Below are positions 7,587 through 15,060 of a stretch of DNA of 38,939 bases, one piece after another (positions within the stretch are counted from its first letter, which is position 1; the number at the start of each line of letters is the position of its first letter). The notes under the pieces were generated by a model. It did not search any database. It was not told where the DNA came from and saw only the letters and a list, made by a program, of their open reading frames with translations. Source of the stretch: Chthoniobacter flavus (GTDB lineage: Bacteria > Verrucomicrobiota > Verrucomicrobiia > Chthoniobacterales > JACTMZ01); contig CAMBUL010000018.1 in NCBI GenBank assembly GCA_945871065.1, positions 1 to 38,939 on the forward strand, given 5' to 3'. The translations under genes and the position numbers were made by a program.

Positions 7587-9254
7587 GTGCCTAATCTTAT
7601 AGACATCACGGGTAAGCGCTTTACGCGACTCAAGGTGCTGGGGCCCTGCAAGCGAGCCAAGAGCGGCACCCTCTGGAGGTGCCAGTGCGACTGCGGAAAA
7701 GAGCGCTGGGTCAACGCACAGGCACTCAAGAAGGGCAGGACGAAGTCTTGTGGATGCCTGCACAAAGAGGTGATGGCGCAGCGCGGACTAAAGTCTATGG
7801 CCGGCAAGCGATTTGGAAAATTGCTGGTGCTGAAGAATCATCGAAAGATAAAGACGTTCGTTGAGTGGGAATGCGCCTGTGACTGCGGAGGGCGATGTTG
7901 GAAAAGAGGACAATCTCTTCGGGAAGGAGCGGCACGCTCTTGTGGGTGCGTTCCGCGCAAGCCGAGTCGGGCGCTAATAGACCTCATGGGAAAGCGCTTT
8001 GGCCGGTGGCAAGTAATTGGGCCGAGAGAGAAACGGAACGGCGTGTCCGTATGGCTCTGCCGGTGCGACTGTGGCAAAGAGGAACGGCCGAGTGGTCAAT
8101 CGCTAAGAGATGGAACATCGAAGTCGTGTGGTTGCCTCACGAGAGAGTCTACGAGTCGCAGGTTCCTCAAAGACTTGTCGGGCAAGAAAGTTGGACGGCT
8201 TTCGGTCAGTAATAAGACAAAGCGCCGCAACAAAGTCGTGTATTGGTGGTGCCGGTGCGATTGCGGGAAGGAAAAATGGATCGCCTCGCCCGCGCTTCAC
8301 TCCGGTGCGACGAAGTCGTGCGGATGCTATGCGCGCGAGGTCTGCCTTGAGGGCGCGCTCAAATCCGCGAGGCGCAGATCGCTCAAGCTCTCAAACAAAG
8401 AGCGGCAGCTTCTGCGCGCATCTGCCAAAGAAAAGAGCGACGAGGCGATAAACGCCAAGATTCTTCTCTTATCCGATCAAGGACCGCTGGGCCCGTCTTT
8501 ATCCGATGCCGCAGTTGCACAAAAACTGGGGGTCACGAAAGGCAAAGTCAGTTACGCGCGAAACAAATACGTTGCTCCAGACATCCTAAAACAACGAATG
8601 CAAGCGACGACTCATAAAGCTCGCACTGACCCCAAAGCTCGCGAAGCGCGAGTTAAGGCGAGGAAAAAATACGACAGCAAACCAGAAGCAAAAGCACGAA
8701 AAAAGGAATACGCCCGCAACCTTCCTGAGCACGTCCGCAAGAAGAAGAGTCAGCGCGCGAGAGAATATCGCAAAACCCCTGCCGGACAGGCGGCAAGGCA
8801 GCGCGAGCTTGAAAGACAACGCGCCCACCGGAGAACGCCAGAGGGCAAAGCCAAAAAACGAGAGCATCATCAGAGAGGAAAAAAGCGCGCGGGTGAGCGC
8901 TACAAGGAGAGATACGAGACGGACCCGCAATTCCGGATGGCCGTCGTTCTTCGCAAGCGCATCGTCATGGCACTGAAAGCGCGGGGCCTAAGCAAGTCAA
9001 AGAGTTTACGCGAGCTTTTGGCTTGCACCATTTCTGATCTAAAAGCACACCTCGAAAGTCAGTTTAAACCCGGCATGAGTTGGTCGAATCATGGGGCCTG
9101 GCATATCGACCACATTATGCCTTGCGCTGCATTTAATCTGACCCTCTTGGCTGAGCAGAAAGCATGCTTTCACTACTCAAACCTTCAGCCGCTCTGGGCC
9201 GAGGAAAACTTGAGGAAAAGCGCAAAGCTTGGATACGATCCGAGCGCGACTTGA
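7587..9254 (+). CDS. HNH endonuclease with four tandem Cys-rich fingers
   Basis: The 555-aa protein begins at a GTG. Residues 5-58, 70-122, 130-184 and 195-248 are four copies of one module: GKRFGxxxVL, a W-x-C-x-CDCG block, then SCGC. This module is known from phage HNH and AP2-type endonucleases as a zinc-finger-like DNA-binding unit. A helix-turn-helix follows (about 304-326, DAAVAQKLGVTKGKVSYARN), then a long Lys/Arg/Ala-rich linker (335-440). The C-terminal HNH nuclease has HIDH (506-509), ACFHYSNLQPLW and ENLRKSAK. It probably makes site-specific DNA cuts, for homing, interference with another phage, or DNA processing. It looks less GC-rich than its neighbours, suggesting separate acquisition. 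Confidence 0.85.
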   Translation: MPNLIDITGKRFTRLKVLGPCKRAKSGTLWRCQCDCGKERWVNAQALKKGRTKSCGCLHKEVMAQRGLKSMAGKRFGKLLVLKNHRKIKTFVEWECACDCGGRCWKRGQSLREGAARSCGCVPRKPSRALIDLMGKRFGRWQVIGPREKRNGVSVWLCRCDCGKEERPSGQSLRDGTSKSCGCLTRESTSRRFLKDLSGKKVGRLSVSNKTKRRNKVVYWWCRCDCGKEKWIASPALHSGATKSCGCYAREVCLEGALKSARRRSLKLSNKERQLLRASAKEKSDEAINAKILLLSDQGPLGPSLSDAAVAQKLGVTKGKVSYARNKYVAPDILKQRMQATTHKARTDPKAREARVKARKKYDSKPEAKARKKEYARNLPEHVRKKKSQRAREYRKTPAGQAARQRELERQRAHRRTPEGKAKKREHHQRGKKRAGERYKERYETDPQFRMAVVLRKRIVMALKARGLSKSKSLRELLACTISDLKAHLESQFKPGMSWSNHGAWHIDHIMPCAAFNLTLLAEQKACFHYSNLQPLWAEENLRKSAKLGYDPSAT

Positions 9255-9301
9255 TAAGGTGAGGGAGACGTTTTCGGGAAACGACGACGGCCCTTCGTTT
9301 C
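9255..9301. other. Convergent gap with inverted repeat
   Basis: GGAAACGA (9277-9284) and TCGTTTCC (9295-9302) form an 8-bp inverted repeat with a 10-nt loop between the stops of the HNH gene and the repressor. There is no T-run, so it is a poor intrinsic terminator. The same 8-mer recurs at 13329-13463. Confidence 0.55.
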
Positions 9302-10231
9302 CTACTTCCGACTCTTTTTCTTCGTCGTCGATCGCCGTCCTTGTCGCGGAGCGCTTCGTTTCCCTTTTGGCGTTTGCACCGGTTTCGGCTTTGCAAAGAG
9401 CGCCGAGCTCATATCGGCGGTGCCGGCCGTAATAAGGCGCGTGCCCGTGAAGGTCGCCGTCGTCTTTGGCGCCCAAGGGAACCTGACCTCGACGACCTCT
9501 TCATTCAAGGCGACAAGGTGAACAAAGAATCCCTCGGCGGCCGTCGCCATGCCTCGTCCGGCCAAAGGAGACCATAGCGCGCGATAGCCGGCACGAGCCT
9601 CGACCTTCGTTTCATCAGGGTGAGAGCGTGCTGTCTTTTCATCCCATACCGGCGCACCGGCGTGCTCGATACCGAGCGCCGCTTTGAGCTGGCCGAGTGT
9701 CGTCTCTTGCCAAGGGCCCATGCGCACTCGGTCTTTAAGAGCGGCATTAACGTGGCCGACGAGCTCGAAGCGTCCGACCAATCCCTCAAAGGCTCGACTT
9801 AGCAGCAAGGCAATCATGTTGAACCGGTGCGCCGAGCCAGCTCCGTAGGCGCCGAGCACAATTGCCCGCGCAAGCTCGCCCGCGCGGTCTGCCGTTGCCT
9901 CGACTACATCCTCGGCTGGTTGCGTATTTCTCCACGAATCAAAGCTCTGGCGCGTGTAAGGCCGGCCACCGAGATCGAGCGCCCGTTTGCCTTCTTCCAA
10001 GCTCTTCGAGTCTGCTCCAGTGAAAGCCATGAGCTGAAGCGCAAGCTCCGGCTGTAGCTTTTTGATGCTGCCATCAACAACCTTGTGCAAAAGGGAGAAA
10101 GAAGTGTCTGGCAACCCGATATCCTTCGCGAGTTTCCGGTAGCTATAGGAATCGCCGAGTGTCGCCATTAACTGCGCGACCGCTTCGTTCCGCGTGCGCT
10201 TTTCATTCTTTGAGGTCGCCTTTTTTGCCAT
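9302..10231 (-). CDS. Probable master repressor of the element (HTH protein)
   Basis: The 309-aa protein has a predicted helix-turn-helix at about residues 29-52 (SYRKLAKDIGLPDTSFSLLH), a helical middle and a Lys/Arg-rich tail (SAPRQGRRSTTKKKSRK). It is the only leftward gene of the element and is divergent from the AlpA/Xis-like operon across a gap with two TGTATAA dyads, which is the position of a lysogeny repressor. I see no S24/LexA-type autocleavage domain, so induction might use an antirepressor, as for Stl of SaPIs, rather than RecA (inference). The ATG at 10231 has no Shine-Dalgarno; a TATAAA box lies 7 bp upstream, which predicts a leaderless mRNA. Confidence 0.65.
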   Translation of the reverse strand: MAKKATSKNEKRTRNEAVAQLMATLGDSYSYRKLAKDIGLPDTSFSLLHKVVDGSIKKLQPELALQLMAFTGADSKSLEEGKRALDLGGRPYTRQSFDSWRNTQPAEDVVEATADRAGELARAIVLGAYGAGSAHRFNMIALLLSRAFEGLVGRFELVGHVNAALKDRVRMGPWQETTLGQLKAALGIEHAGAPVWDEKTARSHPDETKVEARAGYRALWSPLAGRGMATAAEGFFVHLVALNEEVVEVRFPWAPKTTATFTGTRLITAGTADMSSALFAKPKPVQTPKGKRSAPRQGRRSTTKKKSRK

Positions 10232-10238
10232 GTATAAT
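10210..10238 (+). promoter_or_regulatory. Rightward promoter of the element operon
   Basis: TTGAGG (10210-10215), a 17-bp spacer and a perfect TATAAT (10233-10238) form a good sigma-70-type promoter pointing toward the AlpA/Xis-like gene. The -10 lies within the first dyad operator, so repressor binding there should block it. Confidence 0.6.
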
Positions 10239-10245
10239 TTATACA
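10231..10245. promoter_or_regulatory. Operator O1: perfect dyad overlapping repressor start
   Basis: TGTATAA-T-TTATACA is a perfect 7-bp inverted repeat with a 1-bp centre. It covers the rightward -10 box and the predicted leftward -10 (TATAAA, 10238-10243), and touches the first base of the repressor start codon. Confidence 0.7.
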
Positions 10246-10280
10246 CAACTTGTCGCGGAGCGTCGAGTTCGTCTTGCTGC

Positions 10281-10297
10281 TGTATAAATGTTATACG
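10281..10297. promoter_or_regulatory. Operator O2: second dyad, 3-bp spacer
   Basis: TGTATAA-ATG-TTATACG repeats the O1 half-sites with one mismatch and a 3-bp spacer, 50 bp from O1 start to start. It lies in the leader of the rightward operon, and an in-frame ATG at 10288 is its centre. Confidence 0.65.
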
Positions 10298-10308
10298 ATG
10301 CTCATGGC

Positions 10309-10590
10309 ATGGCAAAGAAAACAAAGCCCAACACGGGCGCGGGGCACGAAGCCGCCGCGCATAACAGCAACCACCTCGACGACTGGGGCAGACTGCCCAA
10401 GCCCGGAGACCGCATCGCCGGCCTCACCCGCTCGACGATCAATCAACTCGTCCTTGGGCCCGACGCACCGGTCGAGAGCAAGCTCTTCCGCGTAACACCC
10501 GACGCGAAGCGCGGAATCCGCCTTATCAAAATGCGCGGCGATCGCAGCCTCGAAGCCTACATCGTCGGCCTTCCGGGAGGTGCCAACTAA
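10309..10590 (+). CDS. AlpA/excisionase-like DNA-binding protein
   Basis: The 93-aa protein has the winged-helix plan of MerR/AlpA-type excisionases: RLPKPGDRIAGLTRSTINQL (residues 28-47) as recognition helix region, then a basic wing ending SLEAYI (80-85). In Gram-negative PICIs AlpA-type proteins activate the island, and excisionases bend DNA for excision; either fits here. It is the first gene of the rightward operon under the twin-operator promoter. I chose the ATG at 10309 (MAKKTKPN); the ATG at 10288 lies inside O2 and is less likely. Its N-terminus (MAKK) resembles that of the divergent repressor. Confidence 0.65.
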   Translation: MAKKTKPNTGAGHEAAAHNSNHLDDWGRLPKPGDRIAGLTRSTINQLVLGPDAPVESKLFRVTPDAKRGIRLIKMRGDRSLEAYIVGLPGGAN

Positions 10591-10970
10591 TGCGCCCGAC
10601 ACGCTACGGTCTGTATGAGACCGCCACCATGAGACGCAGCCGCGCCATTCGTGATGCAGCCAACCGGCGCTTTTACGCTGGCATCGTCGCCGAACTTGCA
10701 GCCGAGGCCGAGCAAGCTGAGATGAGGGAGCAGCTTTACGAGCGTGACTTCGCTCAAGCCCTTAAGGGTCGAGAGCCGTTCCCTGAACCGTCCACGGCGC
10801 GGCAAGACTTCGAGCACGCAACAACGCAAGCGCTGGCTCGATTGCTACACGCGGTGCCGTCGCACGAATGGTGCAACGCCGCGGAATGTCTCCGGCGGGA
10901 AATCAGCCGCAAGGCCGGGCTCTGCTCCTGCTTGGAGCACTACCTCGAAGATCGGAACTTCCCATTCTGA
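10590..10970 (+). CDS. Small hypothetical protein in element operon
   Basis: The ATG overlaps the previous stop by one base (TAATG), showing translational coupling. The 126-aa product is charged and helical, with an Ala/Glu-rich middle (AELAAEAEQAEMREQLYERD), three cysteines near the end (C95, C112, C114 region) and no known domain. The balanced composition and the coupling support that it is expressed. No function can be given. Confidence 0.6.
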   Translation: MRPTRYGLYETATMRRSRAIRDAANRRFYAGIVAELAAEAEQAEMREQLYERDFAQALKGREPFPEPSTARQDFEHATTQALARLLHAVPSHEWCNAAECLRREISRKAGLCSCLEHYLEDRNFPF

Positions 10971-10981
10971 GGAAAAGAAAA

Positions 10982-11011
10982 GGGCCGAGGCGCCAACCTC
11001 GGCCCAAAAAA
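10982..11011 (-). terminator. Hairpin between operon genes, terminator-like on minus strand
   Basis: GGGCCGAGG (10982-10990) and CCTCGGCCC (10997-11005) form a perfect 9-bp stem with a 6-nt loop. Read on the minus strand it is followed by TTTTCTTTT, so it would stop antisense transcription. On the plus strand it is followed by A6 and lies 9 bp before the primase ATG, so it may instead affect primase translation or mRNA processing. Confidence 0.45.
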
Positions 11012-11019
11012 CTAACTGC

Positions 11020-12309
11020 ATGACTACTCTATCATACTCTCCATGTCAGACAAGCCCGCTTCGAGATGCGGTCGAGCGTCTGACCATTCCTGACGTCGCC
11101 ACCGCCCTCGGCCTCGGCGAGCTCGAAGCCGGCCGACGGTGCCGATCTCCATTCTACCGCGACACGCGACCAGACTTCGCCATCAGCCGCGACGGCCGGA
11201 CGTTTCACGATCACGGCAACGGTGGCGAGCATCGTGGCGGTCTCATCGACTTTGTCGTCCTCGCCCGGAGTTGCTCGCGCAGCCAAGCCGCCGACATCCT
11301 TGTCGAGTTGGCCGGCGTGCCGAATACAGGCTCGGCGCCGACGAACGGCAAAAAACTTTGCGCGAGGATGCCCTCTGCCGCGTTTTCTCCGAGCGCGAGG
11401 GACAAGGACGCCGGGCGCGCTATAGAGAAGCCCGCACCGGGCGCCGTGCTCAATGCGTGGCGTGCCGGCTGCGAGCACCTGACCGCAAACGACGGCATGA
11501 TCGACCACCTCTGCCGGTGGCGCCGGTGGCGCCCGGAATGGGTGCTCGCCCTCGCGCGTGCCGAGATCATGGGATGCCCGACATCACGCGACGGCCGGCG
11601 CCTCGTCGCCTTTGCGGTGCACTCATCCTCCGGGGCCTTCCTTGGCTACCACCAGCGACAAAAGCCCACCGAGCCCGACGCCCGTGCGAGTTGGCATTTC
11701 GTTCCAACCGGCGTGCCGAGTCTGCCCTTCTTTATCGGCAACGTCGCCACCGCCACCGGCCTCGTTATCGTCGAGGGACAATGGGACGCGATTACGTTGG
11801 CCGGCACGGCCGGCTGGCTCGATGCCGGCGAGATCGAGGTGCCGGCTGGCTTGGCCGTCGTTGGCTTACGCGGTGCCGGATCATGGCGCCACCTCGTCGA
11901 GCGCTACCCGCTCTCAGCCAAGGCCCGCGCCCTACTTATTCCCGACGACGACGATGCCGGCCTTCGATGGACTACCGGCGCCGACTGCTTCGCCACCGCC
12001 CTCAGGAAAAAAGTGCGCAGCGTCTCGGCCGTGCACGCGATCGGCGGCAAAGACATTAACGACGCGCACCGAGAGCACGCCCTGACGCGCGACGACCTCG
12101 TCTCGATGCTCGAAGGGCAGGGGATTCTGCCGGGGACCAGGACTTCACCAGCCGCACCGCCGGCCGAGCCGACGACCATGTCGAGGTTCACCGGGCGCAC
12201 GCTCATGGAATTGCACAAGCTCGGCCCGCTCGAAGCCGCGGAGCGTGAGTCGATCGGGTGGGCCGTCGAGCTCTTCGAGGGCACCATCGAACCGGAGGGC
12301 ACGCGATGA
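11020..12309 (+). CDS. TOPRIM-domain primase
   Basis: The 429-aa protein starts at the ATG at 11020; the frame upstream overlaps the previous gene in a shadow frame. Residues 25-100 resemble the CHC2 zinc-binding region of DnaG (CRSPFYRDTRPDFAIS, then GGLIDFVVLA), but the cysteine/histidine set is incomplete. The TOPRIM core has Glu252 (IVEGQWDA) and the acidic cluster Asp309-Asp312 (PDDDDAG), then GGKDINDAH. Such proteins make RNA primers for replication. Its stop overlaps the helicase start (ATGA), so the two probably act together in element replication. Confidence 0.85.
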   Translation: MTTLSYSPCQTSPLRDAVERLTIPDVATALGLGELEAGRRCRSPFYRDTRPDFAISRDGRTFHDHGNGGEHRGGLIDFVVLARSCSRSQAADILVELAGVPNTGSAPTNGKKLCARMPSAAFSPSARDKDAGRAIEKPAPGAVLNAWRAGCEHLTANDGMIDHLCRWRRWRPEWVLALARAEIMGCPTSRDGRRLVAFAVHSSSGAFLGYHQRQKPTEPDARASWHFVPTGVPSLPFFIGNVATATGLVIVEGQWDAITLAGTAGWLDAGEIEVPAGLAVVGLRGAGSWRHLVERYPLSAKARALLIPDDDDAGLRWTTGADCFATALRKKVRSVSAVHAIGGKDINDAHREHALTRDDLVSMLEGQGILPGTRTSPAAPPAEPTTMSRFTGRTLMELHKLGPLEAAERESIGWAVELFEGTIEPEGTR

Positions 12310-13316
12310 GCGAATCCGCCACCCGCTTCGAGCCGGTCGTCGTTGAACAAAGCCGGCAGGACGAACTGCTCGCCGCGTTCCGTAAATCAACACTCACCGC
12401 GCCGGAACTTCGCCGGCGTGAGATCAGGCCGCGCGAGCCGGTGCTCGGCCTATGGTGGCGCGAAGCCGACCTCGGTTTCCTCTTCGCACCGCGCGGCCGG
12501 GGAAAAACTTGGTTCTCGATGGGTGCCGCCAAGGCGATCGCCGCCGGCGAACCCTTTGGGCCATGGGAAGTGCCCAAAGCTCGACGCGTGCTCGTCGTCG
12601 ATGGCGAGATGGCTCTCGACAATACGCGCGACCGCGAGGTTCTGCTTCCGGGTGCGCCATGCGAGAACCTCGTTTTCCTACACCATCAGGCGCTACACGA
12701 TGACGGGGCCGAGAGTCTCGACCTTGCCATACCCGACGCGCAGCAAGCGCTGAGCGCCCTAATTGAAGAGCGCGAGATCGAGGTGCTCATCCTCGACAAC
12801 TTGAGCTGTCTGTTTCGCCGCGTGGCCGAGGACAAAGCCGACGCATGGGAGGCGATTCTTCCATGGCTGCTCGACCTCCGGCGGCAGAATGTCTCGGTCT
12901 GCATCGTGCACCATTCCGGGCGCAATCACCGCGACATGAGGGGCACCAGTAAGCGCGAGGATGCCGCCCTTTGGATTATGCGCCTCGACGAGCCCGTCAC
13001 CGCCGAGCCCGACGAGGGCGCCCGATTCATCGCAAAGCTGACCAAAAACAGGAACAGCACCAGCCGGGACTGTCCACCCATCGAGCTCGCGTTCCTGCCG
13101 TGCGACGGCGGCACGTTACAGGTCACGCATCAGGCGATCACCACGGCCGAGCGATTCCGCATCGCCGTCCGCGACCTCGGCCTCACCCGTGCCGGCGACA
13201 TCGCCGAGCGCCTCGAAGTAACACCCGGAACCGTGAGCAAGCTCGCCGCCAAAGCTGCCGAGGCCGGCTGGCTGCGCATCGAGGGCCGGAACTACCATTA
13301 TGCAGCCGATGAATAA
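12306..13316 (+). CDS. RepA-like replicative helicase (RecA-fold AAA ATPase)
   Basis: The 336-aa protein has Walker A APRGRGKT (61-68), Walker B VLILDN (160-165), a VHHSGRN sensor-like block (201-207) and MRGTSKREDAA (211-221), the arrangement of hexameric plasmid RepA/AAA_25 helicases. A C-terminal winged helix (about 290-330, GDIAERLEVTPGTVSKL) may bind DNA or an origin. It is coupled to the primase by a 4-base overlap. Together the genes form a self-contained initiation module as in P4-like satellites, PICIs and integrative plasmids. Confidence 0.87.
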   Translation: MSESATRFEPVVVEQSRQDELLAAFRKSTLTAPELRRREIRPREPVLGLWWREADLGFLFAPRGRGKTWFSMGAAKAIAAGEPFGPWEVPKARRVLVVDGEMALDNTRDREVLLPGAPCENLVFLHHQALHDDGAESLDLAIPDAQQALSALIEEREIEVLILDNLSCLFRRVAEDKADAWEAILPWLLDLRRQNVSVCIVHHSGRNHRDMRGTSKREDAALWIMRLDEPVTAEPDEGARFIAKLTKNRNSTSRDCPPIELAFLPCDGGTLQVTHQAITTAERFRIAVRDLGLTRAGDIAERLEVTPGTVSKLAAKAAEAGWLRIEGRNYHYAADE

Positions 13317-13716
13317 CACCTCAGCCATGGAAACGAAGGGCTGGCTTCGTTTCTTAAAAAAGCTCCTTTCGTTTCCTCTCGGTGCGTCATGGAGTGTTGA
13401 GAGCGTCTGGAATCGTCTCGTTTCCTTTCCGCGCCACCATAGGCAACGGCGCGAGGGAAACGAGGCGCCCGACATCATCGCCGGCTCGGCATCTCACTAC
13501 CGGGAGGTGGCAGACAAGCTCGACGACGACTTACAGGAGCTCGGCGCCCTATTAGAGCGCACAATCGGCGACCTCGAAGAACTCGACCTCGACATCGAGG
13601 AAGGGCGCCCTGCGCGCCTGAGCGCGGCCGAGATCGCCGTGCCGCTACGCCTCGCCCTCGACGAGATCGACGGCATCTCGCACCGGCTTCCATCTTATGA
13701 AAAAACAAAACGCTAA
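13309..13716 (+). CDS. Hypothetical protein, coiled-coil-like; 5' part doubtful
   Basis: The frame is open from ATGs at 13300, 13309 and 13327. The second half (about residue 60 on) is a convincing acidic helical domain (REVADKLDDDLQELGALLER). The first 55 codons cross a repeat cluster (TCGTTTCC/GGAAACGA at 13329-13463) and have unlike composition (WLRFLKKLLSFPLG), so they may be non-coding DNA, with translation starting later from a non-ATG codon. No family is recognised. Confidence 0.5.
   Translation: MNNTSAMETKGWLRFLKKLLSFPLGASWSVESVWNRLVSFPRHHRQRREGNEAPDIIAGSASHYREVADKLDDDLQELGALLERTIGDLEELDLDIEEGRPARLSAAEIAVPLRLALDEIDGISHRLPSYEKTKR
13329..13463. repeat. Cluster of TCGTTTCC/GGAAACGA repeats with hairpin, possible origin
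   Basis: Exact 8-mers occur at 13329 (GGAAACGA), 13369 and 13418 (TCGTTTCC) and 13456 (GGAAACGA), with a near copy at 13347. GAAACGAAG (13330-13338) and CTTCGTTTC (13345-13353) form a perfect 9-bp hairpin. The cluster lies directly after the primase-helicase pair, a usual place for an island or phage origin. Three more exact copies lie at 9277, 9295 and 9356. Confidence 0.5.
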
Positions 13717-13915
13717 CCTAACACCTGACCAGCTCGCCAAGCTCATCGAAGCCCGGAACGCTTGCTATGATGCCAGCTCAGCCCTCGCCCGCGCCGTTAT
13801 GGCAATCGGCGAGGCCGGCTGGCTGGAATCAAGCCGACGCGGTTACGGCCTTCACTGCCGCTCTGTTGAGATCGCCCTCGCGGTGGATCACTACACCGAG
13901 CCATTCCTGCCATGA
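13697..13915 (+). CDS. Small hypothetical protein, 72 aa
   Basis: A short helical protein whose start overlaps the preceding gene by 20 bp and whose TGA overlaps the next ATG (ATGA). Its coding support is this coupling and balanced composition. It contains a DASSALARAVMAIGEAGW helix and no known motif. Function unknown. Confidence 0.5.
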   Translation: MKKQNANLTPDQLAKLIEARNACYDASSALARAVMAIGEAGWLESSRRGYGLHCRSVEIALAVDHYTEPFLP

Positions 13916-14499
13916 CGACCACCGAACTCGCAGCGCAACTTGGCATCTCCCGGCAGGCCACAAGTAAGCTCATCGCAAGGGGGATGCCGCGCGACGCCGT
14001 GAGCCGCGCACAATCATGGCGCCGGCGGAACACCGGCTCAAAGGTGCCGAAAGACATCTCGCCCGACTCCGCCCTCGCCGAGCTCGAAGCCGAGGGAGAG
14101 GAACTGCCGGCCGACTCGGCCAGCCTCGAAGAACAGCTTGCCCTCGTCGCTAGGGTACGCCATGCCGCCGCCCGTCGTTACGATGAAGCGATCGCCGCCC
14201 GCGAGGACGACTCCGCGCGCCGGTGGGCTCAGGTCGTCATCAGCCTCTCGCAGCGTGGCGCCGACGCCGAACTGAAGCTCAGGCGAGCCCGCGAGATGGA
14301 GAAAAAGACCATCACCTACGAGGATGCGGTGCACGCATTTACAGGCATCCTCAAAGAGCTCCGCACCTACACCGATGCGATGCCGGCCTCGTTGGCCGGC
14401 CGAGTAAATCCTGCCGACACTGAGCACGCCTTAAAAACCTTGGTCGAGTGGCGCGACAACTTCCACCGGATGATTCACGCGGCCGGAGAGAAGGTCTGA
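13912..14499 (+). CDS. Nu1/TerS-like small terminase candidate, copy 1
   Basis: The 195-aa protein opens with a helix-turn-helix (TTELAAQLGISRQATSKLIA, residues 2-21) followed by RGMPRDAVSRAQSWRRRN. It then has a long helical middle and a C-terminal block EDAVHAFTGILKELRTYTDAMPASLAG. This is the Nu1-type layout: winged HTH, then assembly helices with a 'D-x-M/L-P' turn. Small terminases recognise viral DNA for packaging. It is paralogous to the next gene. No large terminase is encoded nearby, so it may redirect a helper phage's machinery (inference). A plain HTH regulator is the alternative. Confidence 0.55.
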   Translation: MTTTELAAQLGISRQATSKLIARGMPRDAVSRAQSWRRRNTGSKVPKDISPDSALAELEAEGEELPADSASLEEQLALVARVRHAAARRYDEAIAAREDDSARRWAQVVISLSQRGADAELKLRRAREMEKKTITYEDAVHAFTGILKELRTYTDAMPASLAGRVNPADTEHALKTLVEWRDNFHRMIHAAGEKV

Positions 14500-14592
14500 C
14501 CGCAACCGAAACCGATGACAGGTTGCCGCTCACAAAGGACGCCGGAGTCGATTGCCACCCCGATAAAAAAACACCTCAAAGATTGCTTACTC

Positions 14593-15060
14593 ATGAATCC
14601 AAACAAAAAACCTCTCAGCCTCCGGGAGCTCGGCGCCGGTCTCGGCATCTCGCACGTTGCCGCCCGCAAGCTTGTCCTCCGGGGGATGCCGCGCCATGAC
14701 ATCGAAGCCGCGACCGAGTGGCGAAAGCGCAACACGCGCACGTTTTCAACCATGCAACGGTTCCAGACACGCAGCGAACGCGGCAAGGACCGCTGGCTAC
14801 GGCCGGCCGAGGACGCGACATCGTCCTTCGATGACTGGCTTGAACGCGACGGGGAGGTCGAGAGCGTAGAGGATGCGGTGCATTTCTTCTGCTTCTACCT
14901 CGCCGGCTTCGAGCAACGCCTCGATGCCATGCCGGCCGAGATCGCCAACAATCTCAGGCCCGACGCACCTGACGAGATCGAGGCCATGCTCATCGAGTGG
15001 CGTGAGGCCCTGCGTGTCGAGATGAAGGACCGACTCACTAAGCTCGTTGGCCCCGAGTAG
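14593..15060 (+). CDS. Nu1/TerS-like small terminase candidate, copy 2
   Basis: The 155-aa protein starts at ATG 14593. It matches copy 1 in the HTH (LSLRELGAGLGISHVAARKL, then RGMPRHDIEAATEWRKRN) and in the C-terminal block (VEDAVHFFCFYLAGFEQRLD, AMPAEIANNLRPDAPDEIEA, then LIEWREAL). It lacks most of the middle helices. A 93-bp gap separates it from copy 1, unlike the overlapping genes upstream, so it may be separately translated or expressed. The two copies have diverged strongly, suggesting different DNA targets. Confidence 0.55.
   Translation: MNPNKKPLSLRELGAGLGISHVAARKLVLRGMPRHDIEAATEWRKRNTRTFSTMQRFQTRSERGKDRWLRPAEDATSSFDDWLERDGEVESVEDAVHFFCFYLAGFEQRLDAMPAEIANNLRPDAPDEIEAMLIEWREALRVEMKDRLTKLVGPE

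Noticed and set aside
11139-12059. 306-aa Arg-rich frame inside the primase
   Set aside because: It is the shifted frame of the TOPRIM primase and consists of Arg/Pro-rich read-through.
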